Assembly (NCBI GenBank): GCA_031216915.1
Contig: CM062294.1
Location: 388,917,217 to 388,981,216 of the forward strand
Source of the DNA: Pictodentalium vernedei
Taxonomy: Eukaryota; Mollusca; Scaphopoda; Dentaliida; Dentaliidae
Reading direction: 5' to 3'
DNA: 64,000 nucleotides
Shown: positions 1 to 11,130 of the stretch, piece by piece
How positions within the stretch are numbered: position 1 is the stretch's first letter
Layout of the letters: each line of letters begins with the position of its first letter
Position numbers and translations under genes: made by a program
The notes under the pieces: generated by a model
What the model saw: the letters and a program-made list of their open reading frames with translations, nothing else
What the model was told of the DNA's origin: nothing
Database searches by the model: none

Positions 1-264
1 ACAAAAAATAACAGCCTCATCCTGTTGTTTTATTGCCATGCCTTTCTTTGTGTTTCTATCGTCACATCATGATGGAAGTTATTCTCAAATGTAGAAGAGG
101 CAGAGAGAATTTATATATCTTTCTTGATTTCTTCACACCTTCTCTAATTTGGGCACACCTGTAAACGGTGTGAAATTGGGGTAATCTGAAGGCCTGTCAG
201 TGGTTACAGCAATGGACTTCAAACTGAAAGGTCAATGGTTCTATTCTGATCAGTAGTAACTGTG

Positions 265-545
265 TTATTTTTTTCATTGGACAAGACACTTAATCTCCAT
301 TGTCACATTGGGGGCACGGTGACACTGTGTACTAATGCCTACTGCACTTTGATGGCAAGCTTCCCTTCAACTGCTGCTAACTATGCTTGTTAAGAGTTTG
401 TAAGCTGGAGAGTCTGACATTTGCTCTCTTCTGCTTGTTGGTTCTCTCTGGGTGTACACCACCATTCTATACCCATAAAACTGTCTGACGCGATTTGACC
501 ATGGCTGTTGAAAGTGTCATTAAACCACAATAAACAAACAGCTTA
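265..545 (+). mobile_element. SINE family A copy, 5' truncated, tail type 1
   Basis: The body resembles the better-preserved copy at 1175-1557: a GGACAAGACACTTAA-like motif, a GGGGGCACGGTGACACTGTG block, and CTGTCTGACGCGATTTGACC near the end, finishing in an AATAAACAAACA tail. The promoter head is missing. It is diverged, so probably old. Positions 1-264 upstream hold nothing I recognise. Confidence 0.6.
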
Positions 546-809
546 TGAGTCCTACTGGTCAAACAAGCTAATCAAACTGGTTCCAATGAGACATTGAAAA
601 GCTATAATATGGAAGGAAAAAAGTAGCCAGCTTGGAAATAATCTACAAATGGTCATTTAGGTTGGTGGGGAAGGGGGGGTGGGGGGGGGGAGTAGGTGTT
701 TATCAATTGTAAAATATTATGTGGACAAACTACAGGTTACGAGGTCAGAATAATCCGATATAAATTAAATTCCTAATCCCATATGTTTGCCAGTCAAACT
801 TATAGGCCT
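546..809. other. Unassigned stretch with a G-rich tract
   Basis: No coding or repeat signature was recognised apart from a G tract at about 669-690. Confidence 0.4.
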
Positions 810-1059
810 TTAACTGGTAGAGTGCTGGAAGCCCATATTTGGGCTTTACTCTGTAATACAGACACCACAACTTAAAGGTCTCATATTCAGTGGATGTGCT
901 TCGCCTTATCTTTGAAGTGAAATTACTTAGTCTGTTAGGATTTGCCTTGTTACAATTTATGGGAGAGTACCTTTTGGCATTCTCCCATAAATTGTAATAA
1001 AGCAAAGACACGTGAACAAATTCAGATGAGCAAAAATTATTTAGCACTCTACCAGTTAA
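810..1059. mobile_element. TTAA-flanked palindromic MITE, family T1
   Basis: The element begins TTAA-CTGGTAGAGTGCT and ends AGCACTCTACCAG-TTAA, so the ends are inverted repeats flanked by TTAA on both sides. The interior folds back on itself (ACAATTTATGGGAGAGTACC against ATTCTCCCATAAATTGT). Further copies lie at 31353-31602, 39556-39806 and, truncated, at 37900-38054. TTAA target duplications are typical of piggyBac-type transposases; no transposase is encoded here. The ORF crossing it on the minus strand is an artefact. Confidence 0.8.
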
Positions 1060-1174
1060 AAACCTCAAATTAGGAACAGAAATGTTGTACACCAAATAGG
1101 ATATTGTGCTCGAACTATATGTTCATTTAAATAGTTTTCCTGATAAAAGTATCCCCAGCTATATCCATAAGCGG

Positions 1175-1557
1175 GGGTGCGGTGATGTTACGGTAACCGG
1201 TTCTCGTCAGATCACTGAAGTTAAGCAACGTCGAGCACGGTTAGTCCTTGGATGGGTGACCGTCTGAGTGAACGATTCGGACTCCCGCGCTGTGTCCTTG
1301 GGCAAGGCACTTAACCCCGATTGTCCACATGGAGGCACAATGATGCCATGTACTAATGGATACTGCACATCGATGGTGCGCATGTTTTCAACCAATCTAA
1401 CCCTGCCTGTGCTGCAGTGTGAAGTTACGATGTTGGGGAGCTGGCAGCTGCTCATCCATCCGGTACTCCGGCCTCCTTCACCCGTAAAACTGTCACCGAC
1501 ACGATATGACCTTGGCTGTTAAAGTTTCATTAAGCCTTAATAAATAAATAAATAAAT
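1175..1557 (+). mobile_element. SINE family A, 5S-rRNA-like head, tail type 1
   Basis: The first ~95 bases closely resemble eukaryotic 5S rRNA: CTCGTCAGATC, GAAGTTAAGCA, GGTTAGTCCTTGGATGGG and TGACCGTCTG occur in 5S order, covering the internal promoter region (A box, intermediate element, C box). A body with CCTTGGGCAAGGCACTTAAC follows, then a tail (ATGACCTTGGCTGTTAAAG) ending in repeated AATAAATA. This is the layout of the 5S-derived (SINE3) class, transcribed by RNA polymerase III and mobilised by a LINE in trans. The same tail occurs with a tRNA-like head at 28626-28990. Confidence 0.85.
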
Positions 1558-2537
1558 TAATCTCCATAAGCCCCAATTATCAAAACTGAAATGAAAAGAG
1601 TTCTATCTAGGGCCCCAACTAAAAGGAAATGGCTAGTCTTGGGTCTACAATTCCAGAACCAATGCTAGACTGATAGGTCCTGTGACCCTCACCAATTGCA
1701 CCCAAAATAGGTCTGCAGAGTTGACAATCTTTTGGGGCTTACTCAACTCAAACATTGCACACTGCATCCACATACATTGCATGAATAGGGTGGCATGCCA
1801 TCCGTTTACATCTTAACAGCATTTCAATAAATATCAAACAAGTTGGTCAATCTGACAGCCTGAAACCAGAAAGAGGGGTGCAAAAATGAGAATCTAATAC
1901 TGATGAGGTTGATAAACTTTTTGCTCTACCTGTTACAACACATTTCATGTTATGCTGCACCTTCTGTCCAGGGGCGTAAATCCTGGGTGTGGGGTGTGTG
2001 TGTATGTGTGGGGGAGGGGGTCAACCCGAACCCCCCCACCCCCACCCCCCCCCCCCCCACCCCCAAAATATTGAGATCTGCTGTTGGGCTGCAGGTAAGG
2101 CAGGCTACCTGTTACCATGGTCCACGGCCCATGCAACTACTGCCCTGCCAAGTAATTATTTTCCAGAATGTTGCCCTGCCTAACAGAATAGAGCTGAACA
2201 GCTAGGACACGCTGGGCACCTGATATATCAGAGCCTTGTACAACTTCCATCTCCATTCATATACCCTGCTGCCCAAGCAAAAGGAGGCCAGGGTGTCCTT
2301 GTAAATTCAACAATTTTATTTAGAATATATTCATTTATCTTCCTGTGTGGAGTGCCCTGCCCTACAGGGCACCTGATATCATATGACATGTACTGTTGAA
2401 AGCATCTGAAAAGATGATATGTATGCAGGGCAATATGCACTGACAGTAGGGCAGAATGATGACCCCTCCCCCCCCCCCCTCCCCCAAATATTGTAGGTAG
2501 TTGCGGGCCTGCTTCTGTCAATCATGTTTCATTGAAG
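1558..2537. other. No recognised gene; C-rich tracts
   Basis: Short C-rich low-complexity runs at about 2028-2066 and 2461-2486 are followed by similar CCCCCAAATATT motifs, suggesting a weak local repeat. Small ORFs here are proline/glycine artefacts of the C tracts. Nothing else was recognised. Confidence 0.5.
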
Positions 2538-2638
2538 CAACACCAGACCATCCCTGTAATCAAACAGCCAGTGGGCAATTTGATTACATGGATGATCTGG
2601 TGTGCCTTCAAGGCCAGTTACCGGGTCCATTAACACCT
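2538..2638 (+). CDS. Possible internal exon, unidentified protein
   Basis: An open frame is bounded by a plausible acceptor (pyrimidine-rich stretch, TTCATTGAAG, exon from 2538) and a strong donor, CCT-GTAAGT, at 2638/2639. The encoded segment reads about 34 residues (ATPDHPCNQTASGQFDYMDD at its start, then LVCLQGQLPGPLTP). The residue mix is protein-like and not repeat-derived, but I do not recognise a family. The exon would begin at the second base of a codon and end on a codon boundary. It could belong to the same + strand gene as 6343-6532, although the phases show at least one other exon would lie between. The splice signals could be chance. Confidence 0.25.
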
Positions 2639-3293
2639 GTAAGTCAGTACTTCTCTGCCATAGCAAACAAGTACTGCAACACTTCTCATTATTGTCATTG
2701 GGAAATTATTTGTTTAATGGGTTAACAATTTTTACATACTGCTGATTTTTCTAATACATAAAACAGGTGTTTCATTCAACCTTTTGATCACCTGCACTTA
2801 CCAGAGGGAAAAAAATGGCTCAGGTTGTTTGAATCCTATACATGTGTTAAATGCTGAGATAAGTAAAAAATATTGATTGAAATTTCTATCAACCTCATGC
2901 TATGCAAGTTGAAACTATGAAAACTCAATTTATGTTTGAAAGGTTACCTGCCAACATTTGTCTATGATGTTTATGTGTCTCTGAGATAATGAAAGGCATC
3001 TTTTAACTTTGTAAATGCTGGCAGAGTTAATTTTCATGCTTGCTCACATCATTACAATAACATACTTTTGGATATATTTGTTACAATTGACTTTCATCTA
3101 TAAAATTAAGGATAATTTGGGTATTCAAAGCAAAATCAGTGTCTTTGTAAACTTACTCACACAGTGGCATAATATATTTAGTACTGTGGAGTCCTGTATT
3201 GTCCGCCAAAAATATTTAAATACCTGATGGGATATTTGAATATGCAGTGCTTTTTAGTTACCTTCCTTGTGATATTAATTATTTAAGAATATA
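2639..3293. other. No recognised feature
   Basis: AT-rich sequence with only short, unsupported ORFs. Confidence 0.5.
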
Positions 3294-3532
3294 TTAACCC
3301 TTTGAACCCTAGCGGCTGCTTTTCTGGCCAGGAACATGTTACGTCATAACGTAACTAAATAGGATGGCTGTTCAGTAAATCTATAGGGAAGACCAATTAA
3401 TATTTTCAATGTGCAGCCCCGAGGCTGCATGTTGAAAGTATTGATTGGTCTACCCCAAATAATGAATATGGGCTCTTCCAAGTGCCTCCATTGAACTGGA
3501 ATGGAAGATACCACCAGCATTCAAAGGGTTAA
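3294..3532. mobile_element. TTAA-flanked palindromic MITE, family T2
   Basis: The ends are TTAACCCTTTGAACCCT and TTCAAAGGGTTAA, inverted and TTAA-flanked. The centre is a second palindrome (GACCAATTAATATTTTCAAT ... ATTGATTGGTC) with the loop-proximal pair GCAGCCCCGAGGCTGC. A second copy lies at 27798-28039. Non-autonomous; a piggyBac-type mobiliser is inferred only from the TTAA target. Confidence 0.8.
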
Positions 3533-5424
3533 TGTTATTATTATCCTTGATGGCTATGGGTTTGGAATGATGAAATCTCACCCAAGGAGCCAGACACAAG
3601 TTTTATTGAGTGTTCAGCTTAAATCTCTTACACCAGGGATGCAATTTCCCCATCCCACATGGAAAACCAGCTGTGGTTAATTTTAATACCACCATGACAT
3701 CAATTAGGTTCAAAGATTGATCATGTGTCACTCAAGCTACCGATATATTATGAAAAAGCAAAAAAAAATTTAGAATGGTATATAATTGGTAAAGATGGGT
3801 GGTATTGGAATTTTTGAGTTCATTATCGGTTTCAGAACTTTTAGGGGGGGGGGGCATATCGCAGTATTGCTTCAGCATCTGACTTGACTGAGATTTGCTT
3901 GTAGTACTTAAAGGGAATTCAGACCAGGAGAATACAGAATAAGTTGTTCTTGTATCATTCTACCACAAATGCCACTGCCATTGAGATCAACATACAAATC
4001 ACATCAACAGTAATGTTTTTTATGACTTATTCCAAACATTCCTTAACCTTTAAAGGCCTACTTCAGGTTTTTTGCGATCTCAGAACATGTGCTCTTAAAC
4101 ATGCTACCTTTAGGAGGTCCTGGTGACAATAGATAAATCACCTCAGCGGTGATTTCTAGGTAAGTCTTGGCTGCCTATTAAGATAGCAAAGACTTGATTA
4201 GATATCATTGCTAAGTACCTTGACATGTACAGGTTGCAGTATGGTTGGAATTAGGGACAATTGCCCAGGCCTTCAAGGGTTTTTTTTATTGAAGTTTAAG
4301 GGGTTAAATGTAGGGCTGTCACAATTAATCAATCAATCGATTGTAGATCGGTCATGCCGAGATCGATTAGTATTTTCATTGTCAAAGAATCGGTACATTT
4401 TACCCCATTTTAGACGTTTAATAATTAAAAAAAATTTATGAAAAAAATATTGTTTTTAAAGGTAAAAGGGCAAGAACGTCGACGTTAAACCTCAAGAAGC
4501 CATTAGAAGCAATTGTCTTTTAGGTACATTCAAAGTTTTGATGTTCTGAACTTTTGAACCGTCAGTGTAATAATCAAGACCAGTCGTCATTATTTGGGGT
4601 TTGAAAACAGGTTGTGAGCCACGCAATCTGAAAGCGGGATGATTAATGAGAAAACCTAATAAAATTTTCTTAGAGAATGATAAAAAGTAATATCAAAAGT
4701 CTATACTTTCAAAAGCACTGGCACTCTGCATTGAGACAGGGTTAAAGCATTGAAGTCTTGTGAAAAATGTTGAGGTACACCATTACATGTTCAGAGCCCA
4801 TGATACTGACGCTGACATTTACATTATGTTGTGTTTCATTAATACACAGAACATCAAATTTCCCAACCAAGTTTTGTGGAGTGCACATTACTAATGAATA
4901 TAGAGGGCTATGGGGTGAAAAAAACACCTCTCCCATCAAGAAAACCGAAGTAAGGACATACATATCTCAGTATGTAAAGGTGGTTTTGGTGGGAAAAATA
5001 AAATATCACCATGACTGGAGATTTGTTACAGAATTGAAGGTCTTGATTGGTGAAAGCCTTGTTGTAGATTCCAGGTCTTGACTTGAAGCAATATTATCAA
5101 TGGACTGAACATTCAACAAATAATTTTGTGAGATGAAATAACAGAGTTTATTAAAATTTAAAAAAAGAACTGTTTATTATGGCAAAATAAAAAACGGCAA
5201 AGACTGCGATGTCAGTATAACACATATGCACTTTATCAATGGCTCTCATCATCAATTTTTCTGAAATTACAAATTTATTACTTCATGACTTCACATGCCA
5301 AGAAGGGTTGCATCATGGTGTGAAGCTGGTAGGAAATCAGATCAAGCATCCTGATGGTGACAATTGTCATATTGTATCATACAAATACATGTAAATGGTG
5401 TTAAAAAATCTGATATATTATTTG
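3533..5424. other. Mostly unassigned; weak palindromes
   Basis: A short fold-back motif with TAAGTCTTGGCTGCC lies near 4130-4210 and recurs at 32670-32765. TAGGGCTGTCAC followed by AATCGATT-like repeats at 4311-4395 resembles a hAT transposon end, but no partner end was found. A G run lies at 3842-3853. No convincing coding sequence. Confidence 0.4.
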
Positions 5425-5638
5425 TTATTGTTTATTGGGGTTTAATGACTCTTTCAAGAGCCAGAGTCACATCCTGTTGGGACCAGGCGTAGCAGCAAGC
5501 AACTTTCAGACTCACCAGTTTACTAATTCTGCACAAATAGAGTTAGCAGCATTCGACGGCAAGCACACCATCGACACGCAGTACACCTCAATACACAGGA
5601 TCACTTTGCCCCAACATGGGCAATCAGAATTAAGAGTC

Positions 5639-5640
<2 letters not shown>
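5425..5640 (-). mobile_element. SINE family A copy, diverged, truncated
   Basis: On the minus strand this matches the SINE body and tail 1 (TTTATTGGGGTTTAATGACT at the tail side, CACCATCGACACGCAGTACA in the body). It is cut off at CAGAATTAAGAGTC, where a TTTA microsatellite and another SINE tail begin. Head absent. Confidence 0.65.
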
Positions 5641-5673
<33 letters not shown>

Positions 5674-6045
5674 TTATTTATTCATTTATTGGTTTTTAAC
5701 GCCATTTTTTCAACAGGTAGGGTCACCTCGTGTCAGACAGTTTTATGAGTGGAGAAAGGTGGAGTACCTGCAGAGAACCACTGAGCAAAGGCGGGCAACT
5801 GTCAGACTCCACAACATACTAACTCTGCACAAGCAGATTTAGCATTAGTTGAAGACAAGTGAAAACATTTCAAGGCATTCGATAATACACTCAGATGACT
5901 AATCGACAAGTGATTCACTAATCAGTTAATAGATTTGTTTAGTACAAATCGCGTCGGCGTCAACTAGTCGAAAAATCGTTTCAACACTACATTGATGTGC
6001 AGTACGCCTAAGTACACAGTGCAACTGTGCCTCCCATGTGAGCAT
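5641..6045 (-). mobile_element. SINE family A copy interrupted by a ~126-bp insertion
   Basis: A TTTA-repeat tail (5641-5680) is followed by the SINE body up to GTTGAAGACAAGTG at about 5862. The body resumes at ATTGATGTGCAGTACGCC (about 5990). The intervening ~126 bp (about 5863-5988) ends in TCGTTTCAACACTA, which looks like a hAT-type terminus; the other end is degraded. The expected four bases CACC of the SINE are missing at the junction. Confidence 0.6.
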
Positions 6046-6342
6046 GTTTATGAAAGGATCATGAAATAAGACAAGAATTGTGATAATTGAGAATAAGTTA
6101 ATTTCTGTTCCATGACAAATTCCACACACATATATGGGACTTGATAATTATCTACAATTAGCTAATCTAACACATGGCTCCTTGATGGTGGGAAGAAATA
6201 ACCTGTCATCTGACACTTGGCCACTTGATGCAGACCAGATGTGGAATGCAGACTTGAGATTTAATGTTGATAGTATTATTCTTTCACCTATATAAAAATG
6301 AATTCAGTGATTTTTGTTTACTTTTTCTTGAAATGATACAAG
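6046..6342. other. No recognised feature
   Basis: No repeat or coding signature recognised. Confidence 0.45.
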
Positions 6343-6532
6343 CAATGCCAACAACATCTACTGAGTATGAAGATAATTTGCCAGACATAATCTGGTTTGG
6401 ATTACCTCTGCCTGTGATGGCCAGTTGTTTCAATTCATTGTTTCAATTCTCCCCTGAGTTTGATGGCATCAGTAGCAACTTGGTCAGAGCTGTGACAATG
6501 AGATTTGATGACCTGACATCACAAACCAGAAG
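6343..6532 (+). CDS. Possible internal exon, unidentified protein
   Basis: An open frame of about 63 codons is bounded by a pyrimidine-rich tract with acceptor TGATACAAG (exon from 6343) and a strong donor AGAAG-GTATGT at 6532/6533. The peptide begins AMPTTSTEYEDNLPDIIWFG and later reads SLFQFSPEFDGISSNLVRA. It is rich in hydrophobic and acidic residues, unlike the low-complexity ORFs around it. This is the most protein-like non-transposon ORF in the window. I cannot name the family. It starts on the second base of a codon and ends after two bases of a codon. It may share a gene with 2538-2638. Confidence 0.35.
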
Positions 6533-7177
6533 GTATGTAGTCACTGTTCTTTTACAAGATTCACTTATACCTAAGTGAACAATGAACAGCTTACATAAAA
6601 TTTGGTTTCTGACTGGTGGATCTGATTTTTTAAGAAATTTCCTCACATTGCACTAAGTTAAAATTTGGGCTCCCATAGGAGCCCAAATATAAACCCAGGG
6701 ACTTGATTTGAATAAAAATGAATCTGATCTGCCTAGAGATGCTGTATACCAAATATGAAAGGATTCTGACTGGTGGATCTGAAGAAGATTTTTGAAGATA
6801 TTGACTCATATTGCACTAAGTTAAAATTCGGGCCCCCATAGAAGCCCAAATATTAACTGAGAGACTTGATTCGAACAACCTTGAATCTGACCCTCGAAAC
6901 AATGATGTTTACTAAATATTAAAACATTCTGACCAGTGATTCTGACAAAGAAGATTTTTAAAGCTTATTTCCCATATTGTCCTAAAAACAAACTGAGGGG
7001 CTTAAATTGAACGCACTTGTATCTGACCCTCCCACCCCCCCACCCCCCCATGAATGTTGAATGCCAAATATAAGAAGATTGTGATCTGTGGTTCTAGAGA
7101 AGAAATTTTTTTAAATATTTGCAAATATGCTGACTCAGCATTTTTTCAATGCCCTCTACAGAGCATCCTAACACAAC

Positions 7178-7417
7178 CAGGCCTGAAAATAAGCAGTCTG
7201 ACATTTACAGAATGAGGTCCCCAGAGGGTGAATTTGATGATGCTATCCCATTACATCGGGCCAATTTATCTTCTGGGTAGTTTTGAGACCCTGATTCAGA
7301 TTGAGGTTCCCAGAGAGTAAATTTAGTGATGCTACCCTGCTGAGCTGGATAGCATCACTAAATTCACCCTCTGGGGACCTCATTTTGCAGATGACAGTCT
7401 GCTTATTTTCTGGCTTG
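7178..7417. mobile_element. hAT-type palindromic MITE with 8-bp target duplication
   Basis: Inverted arms of roughly 70 bp start CAGGCCTGAAAATAAGCAG (left) and CAAGCCAGAAAATAAGCAG (right, complement). AACACAAC at 7170-7177 is repeated exactly at 7418-7425. An 8-bp duplication plus CAG-starting ends indicates the hAT superfamily. A related copy lies at about 27091-27348. Confidence 0.85.
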
Positions 7418-7480
7418 AACACAACAGATGACAATTTTTTTTTTATCAATCGATTCTACTGGTCCTAAGAATGCTTCATA

Positions 7481-8545
7481 CAGGCATGCAGATTTCATGG
7501 AAATGATCATTCCGTTTCCATGGAGGTTCCGTCAGGGCAAAATTACGGAAATGAAAAACAGGTTCCCATAAATTTTTTAACATTACATTTTTCATCAAGG
7601 GCATTTGAAACACACTAAACATTGTCTGCCAAGACTAAAATTGTATTATTTATCATCGATGAAACAGTGATCATAACAGTAACAACATTGTGCTCGTTTT
7701 GACAATCCCAGTGAGGGCATCCAGATTGTTGAGCATGCATGTTTCCAACAGTCTCTTATTCTTATTTATTCAAATCAAATGCACCCAATTTCAGCGTGTT
7801 TGACAACAAAACCACGTTAAGCCCAACACATGAAACTGTAATATTGAAAACAATAACATAACTTTCTATCACTGAAACTGACGGTGAGGGGAAAATATCT
7901 TTCCTAAAATGCAAGATATGTTCTTTCAATTTTACAACGCTCTGTGCAAGTTTTCATGCTTCATTTATAATCACGTTTTACAGACATTTCATCCCAATCA
8001 ATTCAATACAGTTACGTTTTGAACAGAACATTTTGTACTGGACGATTCGCACCTCCCTAATCAGAATGTGCAAAATTTTTTTATTTAATTATTTTTTACT
8101 TGTTCGAAAAACCAAAATAATTATTTCATTGTCCTACAGTTACGACTGTTTTATCTTCGCTATCTTTTTCACTTGCCTGTACACACTCATCTGAGTCATC
8201 AGTGTGTCAGTTCATCTGTCGCAATTAAATTGAGTGTTCAAGGGCACAAAATACACAAATGAAAACACAGATAATTTGTTTCACTTTTTAATTTTTTATT
8301 CTATCGAATGTATTCACCCTGTCACCAAAAACATTCCACTTCATATTCTAGATCCTTCTTAAAACATTTTTAGGTCCTAAACTGGAAATAAGGATAATAA
8401 ACAGGGTACATAAGCAATAAAAAATAAAAATAGGTTCCCTGATAGCTCTTATTGGAACCCAAAAGTAGGTTATGTGGGGTTCCCAGACATCAAATACATG
8501 GAACCTGTTTTAAGGTTCCGTGAATTTTTTAAATCTGCATGCCTG
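7481..8545. mobile_element. 1065-bp non-autonomous DNA element, 15-bp TIRs, 6-bp duplication
   Basis: Perfect terminal inverted repeats CAGGCATGCAGATTT / AAATCTGCATGCCTG are flanked by TTCATA at 7475-7480 and 8546-8551. Removing the insert restores the F4 sequence GCTTCATACCAAATAAC seen in the other copies. Both subterminal regions are rich in GGTTCC/GGAACC and GGAAATGA-type motifs. No transposase ORF is visible. The superfamily is not settled: the ends resemble hAT but the duplication is 6 bp. Confidence 0.8.
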
Positions 8546-9169
8546 TTCATACCAAATAACAGTTTTCTGTTGACAATTTTTTTTTATCAATCGATTCTAC
8601 TGGTCCGAAGAATGTTTCATACCAAATAACAGGTTTCTGTTCCATGTTGTTTGGGAAATATGAGCGTTTGAAAATATTTTCTATTTTCAGCTCCTAGGGT
8701 TCCCGGAACATGGTAATTTTTTTTTAGCATGAATCAAGTATGTACAACTTAATAATACCACCAGATTTTGTTCAAATCGGACCATCGGTTCAGAAAATAG
8801 AAATTTTGGGTGGGGCCAAAAAACTTGCCCCTCCCATTACAAAGGCAAATATTGCTCCACAAACTTCGTTTGAACAAACTTGATACTACACCTGAGGAGG
8901 AAACTCCATACTAAATATCAAGTCATTGTACCCACTGGTTCATGAGAAGATTTTTCTTGAATTTTGGAGCATTTTCCACCAGCCCCTCCCTATGGAGCGT
9001 AGCAACTTTATTTGAACAAATTTCAATGGACATATGATAATGACCAGGCATATTAAAATTGGACCAGGGGTTTAGAAGAAGTCAATAATGTAAAGTTCAC
9101 AACAGACAAACGGACGATGGACAGAAAGTGATCACCTGAGCTCCCCCGACTTTCAGTCAGATGAGCTAA

Positions 9170-10302
9170 AAAATGTTTCCTGGGGAGTCCGAAGTTTCGG
9201 TAAATAAATTTCCAGGGAAGGGAGTCCAGGGTATTTCCAGGGGAATTCCAAGACAATGTAGAAACTGCCCTTCCCCACACACAAACACATGATTGCAGAT
9301 CTTGCAATTTGAAATACTGTCAGGGCCTTCCATTAGACACAACAGAATGGAGTTTCAGGACCTACTTTCATTAAACTCAGCAGTAAAATGTTATTTTCTT
9401 GGGGCCTAGTCATTGATCTGAGAAAACATTTTTGGGGCCGATCTTGGGGTCTATCAGCCTAGACCCCTCAAAATTCAAGGCCTGTGACTGGTAATGTTTT
9501 GTTGCTTTTGATAACCAATCTGCAGTTTAACAGTCAGATTTCCTATAGAAGTCATTGTAAATGGAGTAAATTTGTGAAAAAATATGTAAGTAACCTGGAA
9601 ATTCCATTAATCTTTTATTTTATTAAATGGCCATGTCTGGTCGACTTACCATTTAAAACTTTTTTCTTCCCAATTGCCACCATCAAAACATAGCTTATGA
9701 CTGCTCAATGGAATGAACTCAATGAGCTCATTCCAAAGAGAGGATCACAAGATATATATCTGGAGTAAACACGAGGCCTCTCAGGGTCACTGCTTTTAGG
9801 AGTGGCTATGTACAGGACAAGATCTGTCACATCACACAGATTCAATTACCGGTATATATACCAGACCGGACAATGGCTGTATAACAATATCAAAGTTTTG
9901 CTGTCTGTGATCTTAACCTTGATGATATGACCTTGGATCAAAGGCATGACACAGTTATATGGACTGGACAAAAGTTTTTCTAACTGTTACCTTAACATAG
10001 GGTCTGTGTCGTTAACCTTGAAGGGCACATACCATATTATAATATTATTATAAAGTTTTGTCAAAAAATATTCAGTGGTTAAGAAGTTATGGCCAAGGCA
10101 AACAAAATGTTGATGACAGACAGATGGCGGACAACCAACAGACAAACCATTACCAGTAAAGCACTTATCAGGCGGAGCTAACAAATTAATTTTGTTATTC
10201 AAGAAATAAAATTGAAAGTTTCATCTGCAAGTGGGGTTTGATTATGGGTTAACCAGTATTGAACTGAGTGTTGTTTATTACATATTTGTTGTTACCTAAT
10301 CA
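9170..10302. other. No recognised gene; weak palindrome
   Basis: A fold-back motif around GAACTCAATGAGCTCATTCC (9712-9738) belongs to the dispersed family T4. A GACAGACAGATGG tract near 10110 suggests the remnant of another tandem-repeat element. Nothing else was supported. Confidence 0.4.
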
Positions 10303-10606
10303 AGAGACTCCCGTGTTGTGTCCTTGGGAAAGGCACTTAACCCTGATTGTCCACATGGGGGCACGATGATGCCGTGTACTAAGGCATACAGCGCGCCGAT
10401 GGTGCGCATGTCTTCAACCAATCTAACCCTGCCTGTGCTACAGTGCAGAGTTACGATGTTGGGGAGCTGGCAGCTGCTTGTCGTTGCTCGGTGGTTCTCT
10501 CCGGGTAGTCCGGCTTCCTCCACTCATAAAACTGTCACGGTCATGATTAGCCATTGTGCATAAGTATGTGACCTTAAAAACACAAATAAATAAATAAACA
10601 AATAAA
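10303..10606 (+). mobile_element. SINE family A, head truncated, tail type 2
   Basis: The body starts inside the CCTTGGGAAAGGCACTTAAC region and runs through GATGCCGTGTACTAAGGCAT. The tail differs from the copy at 1175: GGTCATGATTAGCCATTGTG then AAGTATGTGACCTTAAA and AAATAAATAAAC. This tail 2 is shared with SINE family B. Confidence 0.75.
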
Positions 10607-10714
10607 CCTAATCAATAAAATACCTAACAATTAATATGCCATATCCAGTCAATCAGAATTTTAGAAAGAAAGTGACTTAAGTTATTCCATTTCCAATATG
10701 TCTATTAAAAGACA

Positions 10715-10950
10715 AGGAGATATGAGAATTTTATACCAATTTTAATATTTTTAATATTTACCAATGGCCCAGACTAGCTGGTGCAACCCAATTTATTACC
10801 AGGGCCAAACACAAATTTTGAATCCCCCAAACCCCCCAAAATTTGCCAAAAAACGCAAAAACGAGAAGACCAGTATGGTCCTCCATACTTTTGCGCAATG
10901 CGCAACTTGTTGTCAAGGACAACAATAGGCTACCGCCATCATGTCATTCT
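10715..10950. repeat. DIRS terminal inverted repeat (recombinase side)
   Basis: From 10763 the sequence ACCAATGGCCCAGACTAGCT and the next ~180 bases are the inverted complement of 19111-19292. Differences include a 7-bp duplication (TGCGCAA twice) near 10895. An extra outer extension (about 10715-10762, ATACCAATTTTAATATTTTT) is not in the other repeat but is matched inside the internal complementary region. Confidence 0.9.
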
Positions 10951-11032
10951 TTATTGTTGTGCCTGTTAAATGTTATTAGGAACTGTAATATATAACTCAG
11001 AGGGGAGGAAGGAGTGTCTACTCCAGGGAGGG

Positions 11033-11130
11033 CCATCCCCGTCTGGGCCATTGGTAAGTATTAAAAATATTAAAATTGGTATAAATTTTTCATATTTTTC
11101 CACTATACCAATGGCCCAGACTAGCTGAGA
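11033..11130. repeat. DIRS internal complementary region
   Basis: The first half (GTCTGGGCCATTGGTAAGTA then AATATTAAAATTGGTATAAA) is complementary to the extreme left end at about 10715-10775. The second half (TATACCAATGGCCCAGACTA) is complementary to the extreme right end at about 19275-19294. The two halves are joined back to back, as expected for the template that restores both element ends on a circular intermediate. Confidence 0.85.

Larger units (their letters stand above)
6598..9169 (+). mobile_element. Tandem-repeat element F4 (HINE-like) with two nested insertions
   Basis: Diverged units of about 155-165 bp carry the F4 hallmarks: GAACAAACTTGAATCTGACC-like, TGCTGTATACCAAATAT, TTCTGACTGGTGGATCTGAA and TTGGGCTCCCATAGG. 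A non-repetitive 3' part follows (ACTGGTCCTAAGAATGCTTC, GTTCCCGG). It ends with a GGACGATGGACAG tract and the hairpin GAGCTCCCCCGAC-TTTCAGTC-AGATGAGCTAA. The ending CTAA after a hairpin resembles rolling-circle (Helitron/Helentron-associated) elements. Nested insertions at 7178-7417 and 7481-8545 are annotated separately. Confidence 0.65.

Noticed and set aside
1196..1272. Possible 5S rRNA gene
   Set aside because: Only part of 5S is present, with substitutions, and it runs into a SINE body and tail; the same fusion recurs with target duplications at 22443-22811.
1903..2205. Proline-rich ORF
   Set aside because: Produced by a C-rich low-complexity tract.
4311..5990. A single hAT element between TAGGGCTGTC (4311) and CAACACTA (5988)
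   Set aside because: The two ends are not inverted copies of each other, and the right motif is explained by a short insertion inside a SINE at 5863-5988.
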